Positions 47,817 through 54,632 of a stretch of DNA of 64,000 nucleotides are shown piece by piece. Each line of letters starts with the position of its first letter. Position 1 is the stretch's first letter. A program made the translations under genes and the position numbers. This stretch comes from Chryseobacterium sp. GVT01B (GTDB taxonomy: Bacteria; Bacteroidota; Bacteroidia; Flavobacteriales; Weeksellaceae), in NCBI RefSeq assembly GCF_019970045.1, contig NZ_JAHXYI010000005.1, forward strand, positions 372,001 to 436,000, written 5' to 3'. The notes beneath the pieces were generated by a model. The model was not told the origin of the DNA, searched no databases, and saw nothing but the letters and a program-made list of their open reading frames with translations.

Positions 47817-47847
47817 CAAATGTATAAACTTTTTAATTACTCACAAG
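47817..47847 (-). promoter_or_regulatory. ilv operon promoter
   Basis: On the minus strand: CTTG (47847-47844, one mismatch from TTTG), a 19-base spacer and TACATTTG (47824-47817). It is the only good promoter upstream of both leader peptides. Confidence 0.7.
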
Positions 47848-47862
47848 TTTTTTTCGCACTTT

Positions 47863-48729
47863 TTATTTTTTTCGTAAAAACTGAGTCACAGTTTCCTTTG
47901 CTTCAGCGACTTCATGAACTCTTAAAATTTTTGCACCCTGCTCCAAAACTTTCATGTGAAGTTTCTGTGTTTCTTCATTGATATCCAGAGGTGATTTTCC
48001 CAGTGGTTTATAAATAAATGACTTTCTGGAAATCCCTATCAGTAAAGGAAACCTTCCGAATCCCAGATATTCAACTTCATGGATCATTTTCATCTGATCT
48101 TCCACTGTTTTTCCGAATCCAAAACCGGGATCAAGGATAATATCATTCACTCCTTTTTCTAAAAGTTCTTTTGTTTTTTGTGAAAAATATCTGTTAACCT
48201 CCAATGTTATATCTTCAAATCTGATCTTATCATGCATAGTATCATAAGAAGGATTTACGTGCATCAAAATGTACGGAAGTTTTGTCTGAGCTGCTGTATC
48301 AAACATTTCTGCATCATACTGACCTCCAGAAATATCGTTGATCAAATCTATGCCTTCATTGAACCCAAACTTTACAGTTGCGGCATAAAAAGTATCAAGG
48401 GAAATCAGGGATTCCGGGAATTCTTTTTTAATCAGAGAAATGATATTTCCAATTCTTCTTATTTCTTCTTCAGCACTCAAGAACTCTGCGTTAGGACGTG
48501 TAGACTGAGGTCCGATATCCAATATTTCCGCTCCATTTTTCAACAGTTTTTCGGCATGCTCCAGAGCAGCTTTTTCGGTATTGAATTTTCCGCCGTCAGA
48601 GAAAGAATCCGGGGTCAGATTGAGGATTCCCATGATTTTTGGGGTATCAAGTTGTACTAAACGACCGTTACAGTTGATTGAGTAGGTTGGAGAGTCTGAG
48701 TGTGGGAGAGTTGGAGAGTTGGAGAGCAT
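47863..48729 (-). CDS. folP: Dihydropteroate synthase with a repeat-derived N-terminus
   Basis: 288 residues. DHPS motifs: IMGILNLTPDSFSDGG (32-47), ILDIGPQSTRP, LINDISGG, LDPGFGFGKT and ISRKSF. It joins p-aminobenzoate to the pterin in folate synthesis. The enzyme fold begins around residue 16; residues 1-15 (MLSNSPTLPHSDSPT) are translated from an 8-base repeat array. No other ATG, GTG or TTG start lies between residue 1 and the catalytic motif. A promoter-like box sits upstream of the array, so the repeat seems inserted between promoter and gene. Confidence 0.92.
   Translation of the reverse strand: MLSNSPTLPHSDSPTYSINCNGRLVQLDTPKIMGILNLTPDSFSDGGKFNTEKAALEHAEKLLKNGAEILDIGPQSTRPNAEFLSAEEEIRRIGNIISLIKKEFPESLISLDTFYAATVKFGFNEGIDLINDISGGQYDAEMFDTAAQTKLPYILMHVNPSYDTMHDKIRFEDITLEVNRYFSQKTKELLEKGVNDIILDPGFGFGKTVEDQMKMIHEVEYLGFGRFPLLIGISRKSFIYKPLGKSPLDINEETQKLHMKVLEQGAKILRVHEVAEAKETVTQFLRKK
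48685..48726. repeat. 8-base-period array inside the folP start region
   Basis: Plus-strand reading: GGTTGGAGAG, then GGGAGAG and two exact TTGGAGAG units. It is the reverse complement of the array at 48955-48982 (GACTCTCC, AACTCTCC). Confidence 0.75.
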
Positions 48730-48736
48730 GGGAGTT

Positions 48737-48771
48737 TATAATTGATGAATGATAATTGATAAATGATTTTG
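48737..48771. repeat. Array of five heptamers in the folP leader
   Basis: TATAATT, GATGAAT, GATAATT, GATAAAT, GATTTTG in 7-base register. Same word family as the array between grpE and dnaJ. Confidence 0.75.
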
Positions 48772-48778
48772 TATTCTG

Positions 48779-48786
48779 CAAAATTA
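48779..48786 (-). promoter_or_regulatory. -7 promoter element of folP
   Basis: TAATTTTG on the minus strand. The transcript would start near 48772, so nearly all its untranslated leader would be heptamer array. Confidence 0.5.
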
Positions 48787-48820
48787 GTGATTTATAGCTT
48801 TTAAGAGATAAATTGAGGCT

Positions 48821-48848
48821 GGAAGTTGGAAGATGGAAGCTGGAAGTT
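48821..48848. repeat. Array of four heptamers GGAAGNN
   Basis: GGAAGTT, GGAAGAT, GGAAGCT, GGAAGTT. The reverse complement occurs at 56730-56747. Confidence 0.8.
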
Positions 48849-48900
48849 AGGCCAGACAATCAAACATCCTTACTCTCGAACACTCCCACTCTTACCCCAA

Positions 48901-48928
48901 AATCCCGTATCCCGTATCCCGTATCCCG
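48901..48928. repeat. Array of four heptamers TATCCCG
   Basis: AATCCCG followed by three exact TATCCCG units. Related CGGGATT, CGGGTTG occur at 56673-56686 in the other orientation. Confidence 0.8.
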
Positions 48929-48954
48929 AAACTAATCAAACTCTCAAACCCTCC

Positions 48955-48982
48955 GACTCTCCGACTCTCCAACTCTCCAACC
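48955..48982. repeat. 8-base-period array GACTCTCC/AACTCTCC
   Basis: GACTCTCC twice and AACTCTCC, then AACC. Together with the arrays at 48737, 48821 and 48901 it fills most of the 330-base gene-free gap 48730-49059. Confidence 0.75.
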
Positions 48983-49034
48983 TTCTCACTCACAAACTCA
49001 CCTCCTCAAATTCAAAAATCTAAAACCGAATTCG

Positions 49035-49042
49035 TATATTTG
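49035..49042 (+). promoter_or_regulatory. -7 promoter element of the DUF1599 operon
   Basis: TATATTTG fits TAnnTTTG, 17 bases before the ATG. Confidence 0.55.
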
Positions 49043-49059
49043 GAAGATTAAGAAAATTT

Positions 49060-49626
49060 ATGCTAAAAACATCAGTACAGTTCGAGAAAGTTATCAGTCA
49101 GTGTCGTGATCTTTTCGGTAAAAAGTTACAGGATTATGGAGCTGCATGGAGAGTGCTAAGACCGAGTTCCATTACAGATCAGATTTACATCAAAGTCAAC
49201 AGGATCCGCACGCTTCAGATGACCGATAAAAAAATGGTGGATGAGAGTGAGGAAGATGAATTTATCGCTATTGTGAACTACTCTATCATTGGACTTATTC
49301 AGCTTGAGAAAGGGCTTTCCAATGATTTCAATGAAAATAAAGAAGAAATTTTAGGTCTGTATGACAAATATTCCAACGAAGCGAAGACTTTAATGGAAAG
49401 AAAAAATCATGATTATGGTGAAGCATGGAGAGATATGAGAATCTCTTCCATCACAGATCTTATTTATCAGAAAGTATTAAGAACTAAACAGATTGAAGAC
49501 AATCAGGGAAAAACAATCGTTTCGGAAGGGCTTGACGCCAACTATTTCGATATGCTGAACTATGCGGTCTTCTGTCTGATCAAGTTCTCGGAAAAAGAAA
49601 ATCAATTCGAACCCAAAAATATTTAA
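49060..49626 (+). CDS. DUF1599 family protein (nucleotide-modification-associated type)
   Basis: 188 residues made of two similar halves: LQDYGAAWRVLRPSSITDQIYIKVNRIRTLQ (about 23-53) and NHDYGEAWRDMRISSITDLIYQKVLRTKQIE (about 118-148). Each has the DYG-x-AWR motif that defines the family. The function is unknown; no signal peptide. One base separates it from the next gene, so they are one operon. The folP-DUF1599-BT_3928-tpiA order is, to my knowledge, recurrent in Bacteroidetes. Confidence 0.85.
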   Translation: MLKTSVQFEKVISQCRDLFGKKLQDYGAAWRVLRPSSITDQIYIKVNRIRTLQMTDKKMVDESEEDEFIAIVNYSIIGLIQLEKGLSNDFNENKEEILGLYDKYSNEAKTLMERKNHDYGEAWRDMRISSITDLIYQKVLRTKQIEDNQGKTIVSEGLDANYFDMLNYAVFCLIKFSEKENQFEPKNI

Positions 49627-49627
49627 T

Positions 49628-50737
49628 ATGCTTAAAGGTTTATTACGCTTTATTATTGCTGTTATTTTTATCCTTTCAGGCTTTGTGAAAGCCGTGGATC
49701 TGGTAGGTTTTTCTTTCAAAATGGAAGAATATTTTGCCCCTCCGGTATTCAATATGCCATTTTTAGAAAAGTTTGCGCTTCTGTTTTCCATTATAGTGGT
49801 GGTACTGGAGCTTTTCCTGGGATTTATGCTGCTGCTTAAATTAAAGCCTAAATTTACCTTATCCATATTAATAGCGCTTTGTATTTTCTTTGGATTTCTT
49901 ACATTCTATTCAGCGTATTTCAATGTCGTAACAGATTGTGGATGTTTTGGTGATGCGATCAAGTTTACACCTTGGCAGAGCTTCCTTAAAGATGTTGTAC
50001 TTCTGGTAGGATTAATTATCCTTTTCGTTCTTTACAGAAAAGAATTCCGTAAAAAGGATGAGTATGGAGTTACCCAAAAAGAGTCTTCCAATACTTTTAA
50101 ATATATTCTTTTAACTGTATTTTCTCTGGGCATGATTTACGTTATGGCACAGGGGATTATGCATGAACCGATCATTGATTTCCGTGATTATAAAATAGGA
50201 ACAGACATTAAAGGTGAAAAAGTAAAAATCGAAAAAAACCCTTCTGAATATAAGACTTTTTATTCTCTGAAAAACCAGAAAACAGGAGCTGTTATTAAGG
50301 TAAATCAGGATGATTATATCAAAAAGACAGAATACTGGGCAGAAGGTTCTCCATGGAAAATTGAGGAAGGAAAAAATGAATCTGTGCTGATCAAAGAAGG
50401 TTACAAATCTGAGATTGTGAAATTTAAGATTGAAGATCCTACAGGAATGGAAGTTACGAACGAAATCATCAATGCTCCAAAAGCTGTTTTGGTGTTTTCT
50501 TATCATCCAAAAGATGTTCCTGCTGATCTGCTTCAGAAAGTGGAAGCTAAAGTAAATACACAGAAAGGAGCTCTAATCTATGGAGTTTCTACCTATCCGA
50601 ATACTTTTAAAACGATTAAAAATGCAATGATGGACGGTACTGCCATCAAAACCATAGCAAGAAGCAACCCGTTTGTACTGATTCTTGAAAATGGAAAAAT
50701 CATAGATAAACAGCCTGCAAAGGACTACGTTAATTAA
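49628..50737 (+). CDS. BT_3928 family membrane protein (DoxX/MauE-like)
   Basis: 369 residues. The N-terminal half has four hydrophobic helices as in DoxX/MauE proteins (FIIAVIFILSGFVKAVD at about 8-22, and TDCGCFGDAIKFTPWQSFLKD before helix 4). A further helix lies at about 157-173. The C-terminal ~190 residues form a periplasmic domain, perhaps thioredoxin-like but without CxxC. Vicinal Cys in CGCFG suggests redox or disulfide handling as in MauE; this is inference. Confidence 0.8.
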   Translation: MLKGLLRFIIAVIFILSGFVKAVDLVGFSFKMEEYFAPPVFNMPFLEKFALLFSIIVVVLELFLGFMLLLKLKPKFTLSILIALCIFFGFLTFYSAYFNVVTDCGCFGDAIKFTPWQSFLKDVVLLVGLIILFVLYRKEFRKKDEYGVTQKESSNTFKYILLTVFSLGMIYVMAQGIMHEPIIDFRDYKIGTDIKGEKVKIEKNPSEYKTFYSLKNQKTGAVIKVNQDDYIKKTEYWAEGSPWKIEEGKNESVLIKEGYKSEIVKFKIEDPTGMEVTNEIINAPKAVLVFSYHPKDVPADLLQKVEAKVNTQKGALIYGVSTYPNTFKTIKNAMMDGTAIKTIARSNPFVLILENGKIIDKQPAKDYVN

Positions 50738-50741
50738 TTAT

Positions 50742-50848
50742 AAATGATGAATGATAAATTATAAATGATAGGTCGTTACGAGAAAGAGTTGTCTTCAATT
50801 ATCAACTATCAACTATCAACTATCAACTATCAACTATCAACTATCAAA
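50742..50848. repeat. Fold-back pair of heptamer arrays
   Basis: Left 50742-50769: AAATGAT, GAATGAT, AAATTAT, AAATGAT. Right 50800-50848: six exact TATCAAC units and TATCAAA. The right array is close to the reverse complement of the left. Same plan as in the grpE-dnaJ spacer, with a ~30-base loop. Confidence 0.85.
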
Positions 50849-50879
50849 TTTAAACACTAAACTTAAACATACTAAGCTC

Positions 50880-51227
50880 ATGCAAAAATCAAATAAATCA
50901 ATCGCCGGATATCACTTATTAATGATCCTTTCTTCTGTAGACGGAGAGTTTGCTCCTGAGGAAGGAATGCTGGTGCAGCAATATATGGCGGATGAATTTC
51001 CGTTCAGAATGAATCTTGACAACGAATTGGAGACACTAGCTCTTTTACAGCCTGAAGAGTGGAAAGACCACTTTGAATTCCATGCAAGATGCTTCCATGA
51101 AGATTCTACTGAAGACGAGCGTGTAAAGTTTGTTCAGTTTGCAAAATCATTGATCAAAGCGGATAATAAAGTAACTGAAGAAGAGCATACGTTCTATGTT
51201 CTGCTGAAAAATCTTTGGGGATTATAG
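50880..51227 (+). CDS. Small TerB-like helical protein
   Basis: 115 residues, all-helical in pattern. The pattern LMILSSVDGEFAPEEGMLVQQYM followed by FAKSLIKADNKVTEEEHTFYVLLK resembles the two-repeat TerB/tellurite-resistance fold, with acidic loops that may bind metal. The actual role is unknown; tellurite resistance is not implied. 41 bases before tpiA. Confidence 0.7.
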   Translation: MQKSNKSIAGYHLLMILSSVDGEFAPEEGMLVQQYMADEFPFRMNLDNELETLALLQPEEWKDHFEFHARCFHEDSTEDERVKFVQFAKSLIKADNKVTEEEHTFYVLLKNLWGL

Positions 51228-51268
51228 TACAACTACTAACAAAGTAAATAAATCAATATATAAATCTT

Positions 51269-52027
51269 ATGAGAAGAAAAATAGTTGCAGGCAACTGGAA
51301 AATGAACAAAAATGTAATTGATGCACAACAATTGATGATTCAGTTACTAAGCTATAAAAACAACAATGCTACCAACTGTGAGGTTTGGATCGCTCCGCCT
51401 GCTTTATATTTAATGATGGCAAAAGACATCTTTGAAAAGGACGAAATCGGGGTATTTTCCCAGGACATGAGCGAGCATGAAAGTGGTGCTTATACTGGAG
51501 AAATTTCTGCTGATATGTTAGAATCTATCGATGCTACCGGCTCATTGATCGGACACTCTGAAAGAAGACAATATCACGGAGAAACAGATTCTCACTGTAA
51601 CAGAAAAATCAAATTGGCTCTTGACAAAGGTCTTACACCTATCTATTGTAACGGGGAAACTCTTGAGCAGAGAAAAGCAGGACAACACCTGGAAGTGGTA
51701 AAAAATCAGACTGAAGTAGCGCTTTTCACACTTTCTGCTGAAGAAATCAAGAAGGTAGTGATTGCTTACGAACCTGTTTGGGCAATCGGAACAGGAGAAA
51801 CGGCAAGCCCTGAACAGGCACAGGAAATCCATGCACACATCAGAAGTATCATCGCTGCAAAATACGGACAGGAAGTTGCTGATGAAATTTCAATCCTTTA
51901 CGGAGGATCTGTAAAGCCGGACAATGCAAAAGAAATCTTCTCTCAGCCGGATATCGACGGAGGACTGATTGGAGGTGCTGCTTTGAAATTAGAGGATTTC
52001 TCTAAGATTATTGAAGGTTTTAACTAA
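51269..52027 (+). CDS. tpiA: Triose-phosphate isomerase
   Basis: 252 residues. NWKMN (substrate Asn/Lys) at 9-13, catalytic His in GHSERR, catalytic Glu in AYEPVWAIGTG, flexible loop after it, and the phosphate site YGGSVKPDNA, GGLIGGAAL. It interconverts DHAP and glyceraldehyde-3-phosphate in glycolysis. A strong terminator follows. Confidence 0.97.
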   Translation: MRRKIVAGNWKMNKNVIDAQQLMIQLLSYKNNNATNCEVWIAPPALYLMMAKDIFEKDEIGVFSQDMSEHESGAYTGEISADMLESIDATGSLIGHSERRQYHGETDSHCNRKIKLALDKGLTPIYCNGETLEQRKAGQHLEVVKNQTEVALFTLSAEEIKKVVIAYEPVWAIGTGETASPEQAQEIHAHIRSIIAAKYGQEVADEISILYGGSVKPDNAKEIFSQPDIDGGLIGGAALKLEDFSKIIEGFN

Positions 52028-52073
52028 TATTGAAAATAATAGGTTCTGGCCAAAGTCTGTTCCTATTGATATA

Positions 52074-52105
52074 AAAACGGCGACATCTTCGATGTCGCCG
52101 TTTTC
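52074..52105. terminator. Bidirectional terminator with TTCG loop
   Basis: Perfect 14-bp arms AAAACGGCGACATC / GATGTCGCCGTTTT closed by a TTCG tetraloop, with T and A runs on the two sides. Ends tpiA and the phytase-like gene. Confidence 0.93.
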
Positions 52106-52121
52106 CGTTAAAAAAATCTAA

Positions 52122-53396
52122 TTATTGAATATCGACTATATACATAGTTCCTTTGTCTACCTTCCCTGTTTTAGGAAGAATTTTAGCTTTAGGGTTTCCA
52201 TTTCCATCATCCACAACTCCAAAGTCATCATCATTGAAAACAGCCAGTTTATTATTTCCCAAATAAACGATTCCCTCAAACTTATCATGTTCATAGCCCA
52301 GTTTGGCAACCAGATCCACCGCTAATGTTTTTGAAACAGCTTTTATCCCCGCATTGGTAATTTCATCCCATGAACACTGCTCTAAGGCTTTTCCATTGAT
52401 TTTCATTCCGTCAACTGCATTAATGTCAGTTCCATTCACATCGGAAGCGTTGCTTAAATTTATTCTGTATACTTTTTTAATTCCTCCCTGAGATCCGAAA
52501 TTTCCATCTCTTTCAATCACCAGGAATTCATTGTTACTTAAGGCCGTAATGTCACAAACTGAATCAGAAGCGCCTCCATCCTGTTTGTATAAAAACTGTT
52601 TGGTCTGCCCTGTAATAATATCAAATGTGACGATTCTCGTTAAAGTAGTATTGGTAGCCAATGCTTTAGTAGGTACAAGCATCATCGACTGTATGGTTCC
52701 TACCAGCGTTCTTCCATCCGGCGTAATGCAAAGTCCTTCCATTCCTCTGTTAGCCCTTCTTTTCGCCAAAACCGCAGGTAATTTTCTTGGTCCTGTATTT
52801 ACACCCACCGGGCTTATTCTTTCCATTTCCATTCCGTCTGCACTATAATGTACAATATGTGGTCCGTATTCATCAGAAACCCAGAATGTACCGTCTGCTG
52901 CTGCGACAATACTTTCACTGTCTAATCCATATTGATCCGTCCCTAAAACATTTCCGGAAGCATCATAGGCTATTTCTCCGGTACTGCCCATTCCTACAGG
53001 GTTTGGTAATCCTGTAATAAGCTGTCCGGATGGATTTTTAAGTTTAATATATTTAATTACCTCTACATTTCCGTCAGCGTTGATTTTAAAATGCATGATG
53101 GTAGGCGTAAAGTTAGGAGCAAGGAACTTTTTCCCATTCTGAAAGTCAGTATTTGGTCCTCTGTCTGTTATGACGTAGAATTCACCTTTTCTTGTTGGGT
53201 GAGCTGCTGCTCCGGAACCAAATCCGCCATTGATGACATCTACTCCGTTGATCGTAGCCAGTTTTGTAAATGGAAATTCCTGAGGTAGTTTGGAATAATT
53301 AATATCCTGATTAATTATTGTGGTATCATCATCACTTTTACATGAAGCCAATACTGCCAGCACTACAGCAGACCATAGTAATTTTTTCATATTCAC
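52122..53396 (-). CDS. Phytase-like esterase lipoprotein
   Basis: 424 residues with a lipoprotein signal (VLASC, Cys19) and an Asp-rich linker. The body fits the 'esterase-like activity of phytase' family: AHPTRKGEFYVITDRGPNTD, GTFWVSDEYGPHIVHY, NRGMEGLCITPDG and a beta-propeller-like repeat of strands. Probably an outer-membrane-anchored phosphatase or esterase acting in the periplasm or outside. Second such lipoprotein in the window besides the PhoX-like one. Confidence 0.8.
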   Translation of the reverse strand: MNMKKLLWSAVVLAVLASCKSDDDTTIINQDINYSKLPQEFPFTKLATINGVDVINGGFGSGAAAHPTRKGEFYVITDRGPNTDFQNGKKFLAPNFTPTIMHFKINADGNVEVIKYIKLKNPSGQLITGLPNPVGMGSTGEIAYDASGNVLGTDQYGLDSESIVAAADGTFWVSDEYGPHIVHYSADGMEMERISPVGVNTGPRKLPAVLAKRRANRGMEGLCITPDGRTLVGTIQSMMLVPTKALATNTTLTRIVTFDIITGQTKQFLYKQDGGASDSVCDITALSNNEFLVIERDGNFGSQGGIKKVYRINLSNASDVNGTDINAVDGMKINGKALEQCSWDEITNAGIKAVSKTLAVDLVAKLGYEHDKFEGIVYLGNNKLAVFNDDDFGVVDDGNGNPKAKILPKTGKVDKGTMYIVDIQ

Positions 53397-53529
53397 TTTT
53401 ATGGCTGCGAAAATAGAGATTGATTATAAACTGATCTTGAATATAATGATAATTGTATTTTAACAATAGAATTACAAAATGAAATGAATATAAACAGAAA
53501 AAAGAGAATTTAAGAGTGAGTGATGAGAA

Positions 53530-53600
53530 CATGGAAAACCACCCCGTCAAAAATTCTTTGAATTTTCGCCACCCCTCCAGAGGAGGGGAATTTTTACGTT
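53530..53600. repeat. Intergenic repeat-like segment with GC-rich hairpin
   Basis: Contains AAAATTC / GAATTTT and the hairpin CCCCTCC / GGAGGGG (53574-53590) followed by AATTTTT. Lies in the 437-base gene-free gap 53397-53833. Confidence 0.5.
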
Positions 53601-53675
53601 TTCAACTGGGAATATGGTCTTCCGGATTGTAGATTTTTTCTGATGTATTATTCATGAGTGATTGTGGCTGGATTT

Positions 53676-53731
53676 CTACGGAATGACAAACTGTATAAAT
53701 AAACTCTCATTTCAATTGTGTCATTCCGTAG
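53676..53731. repeat. 13-bp perfect inverted repeat
   Basis: CTACGGAATGACA (53676-53688) and TGTCATTCCGTAG (53719-53731) with a 30-base AT-rich loop. It looks like a small palindromic interspersed element. Confidence 0.75.
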
Positions 53732-53788
53732 GAATCTTAACACACAATAATTTGATTTAAATGAATGATGAAATTATAATCCAACAAA

Positions 53789-53813
53789 AAAACCGCACCA
53801 GATAGGTGCGGTT
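53789..53813 (-). terminator. Intrinsic terminator after clpP
   Basis: Perfect arms AAACCGCACC / GGTGCGGTTT with a 5-base loop. On the minus strand it is followed by a T run. Confidence 0.9.
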
Positions 53814-53833
53814 TCTTATGATTTTACAATCAA

Positions 53834-54520
53834 TTATTTTTTCTCAGTAGATCTTTGCAGAACCTCATCTACCATTCCGTAGCCTTTTGCTTCTTCAGAA
53901 GTCATCCAGTAATCTCTGTCAGAAGATTTTTCTACCCACTCGTAAGTTTGTCCTGAGTGGTGACCAATGATTTCATAAAGTTCCTGCTTCAGTTTCAGCA
54001 TCTCTCTCAAGTTGATCTCCATATCAGAAGCAACTCCCTGAGCACCTCCTGAAGGTTGGTGAATCATTACTCTTGAATGCTTAAGCGCAGAACGTTTTCC
54101 TTTTTCTCCGGCAACCAATAATACAGCTCCCATTGAAGCAGCCATACCTGTACAGATAGTTGCTACATCTGGCTTAATGATCTGCATGGTGTCATAAATA
54201 CCTAAACCAGCATAAACACTTCCACCAGGAGAGTTGATGTAGATCTGAATATCTTTTGACGGGTCTGCACTTTCCAGGAATAAAAGCTGAGCCGTAACGA
54301 TATTTGCTACCTGATCATCAATACCTGTTCCCAGGAAGATAATTCTGTCCATCATCAAACGAGAGAAAACGTCCATCTGAGCAACGTTTAATCTTCTTTC
54401 TTCCATGATGTACGGAGTAAGATTCGTTGGGCCATACATTCCCATATACTGATCGGTAACCAAACCGTTGTTTCCTAAATGCTTTACAGAGAAATCTCTG
54501 AAATCTTTTTTAATGTCCAT
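53834..54520 (-). CDS. clpP: ATP-dependent Clp protease proteolytic subunit
   Basis: 228 residues. The catalytic Ser is Ser129 (GMAASMGA) and His is His154 (MIHQPSGG); the Asp is near 204 (SSDRDYW). The N-terminal ~30 residues are longer than in E. coli ClpP and may be a propeptide or axial-pore extension. It assembles into the tetradecamer used by ClpX/ClpC. No clp ATPase gene adjoins. Confidence 0.96.
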   Translation of the reverse strand: MDIKKDFRDFSVKHLGNNGLVTDQYMGMYGPTNLTPYIMEERRLNVAQMDVFSRLMMDRIIFLGTGIDDQVANIVTAQLLFLESADPSKDIQIYINSPGGSVYAGLGIYDTMQIIKPDVATICTGMAASMGAVLLVAGEKGKRSALKHSRVMIHQPSGGAQGVASDMEINLREMLKLKQELYEIIGHHSGQTYEWVEKSSDRDYWMTSEEAKGYGMVDEVLQRSTEKK

Positions 54521-54632
54521 ATTTCTATTATGTATTATTTTTATACTATTCTCAATGTTTAAATTACAATATTTATTCCTAAAATTTTATAGGACTTTTT
54601 GTCACAGAATATAAAAAAACTGACTTAAAAAA

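Noticed and set aside
50742..50848. CRISPR array
   Set aside because: Units are 7 bases without unique spacers and there are no cas genes.
53574..53597. GC-rich hairpin as a terminator
   Set aside because: No gene ends near it on the plus strand and clpP has its own terminator at 53789; it looks like part of a repeat.
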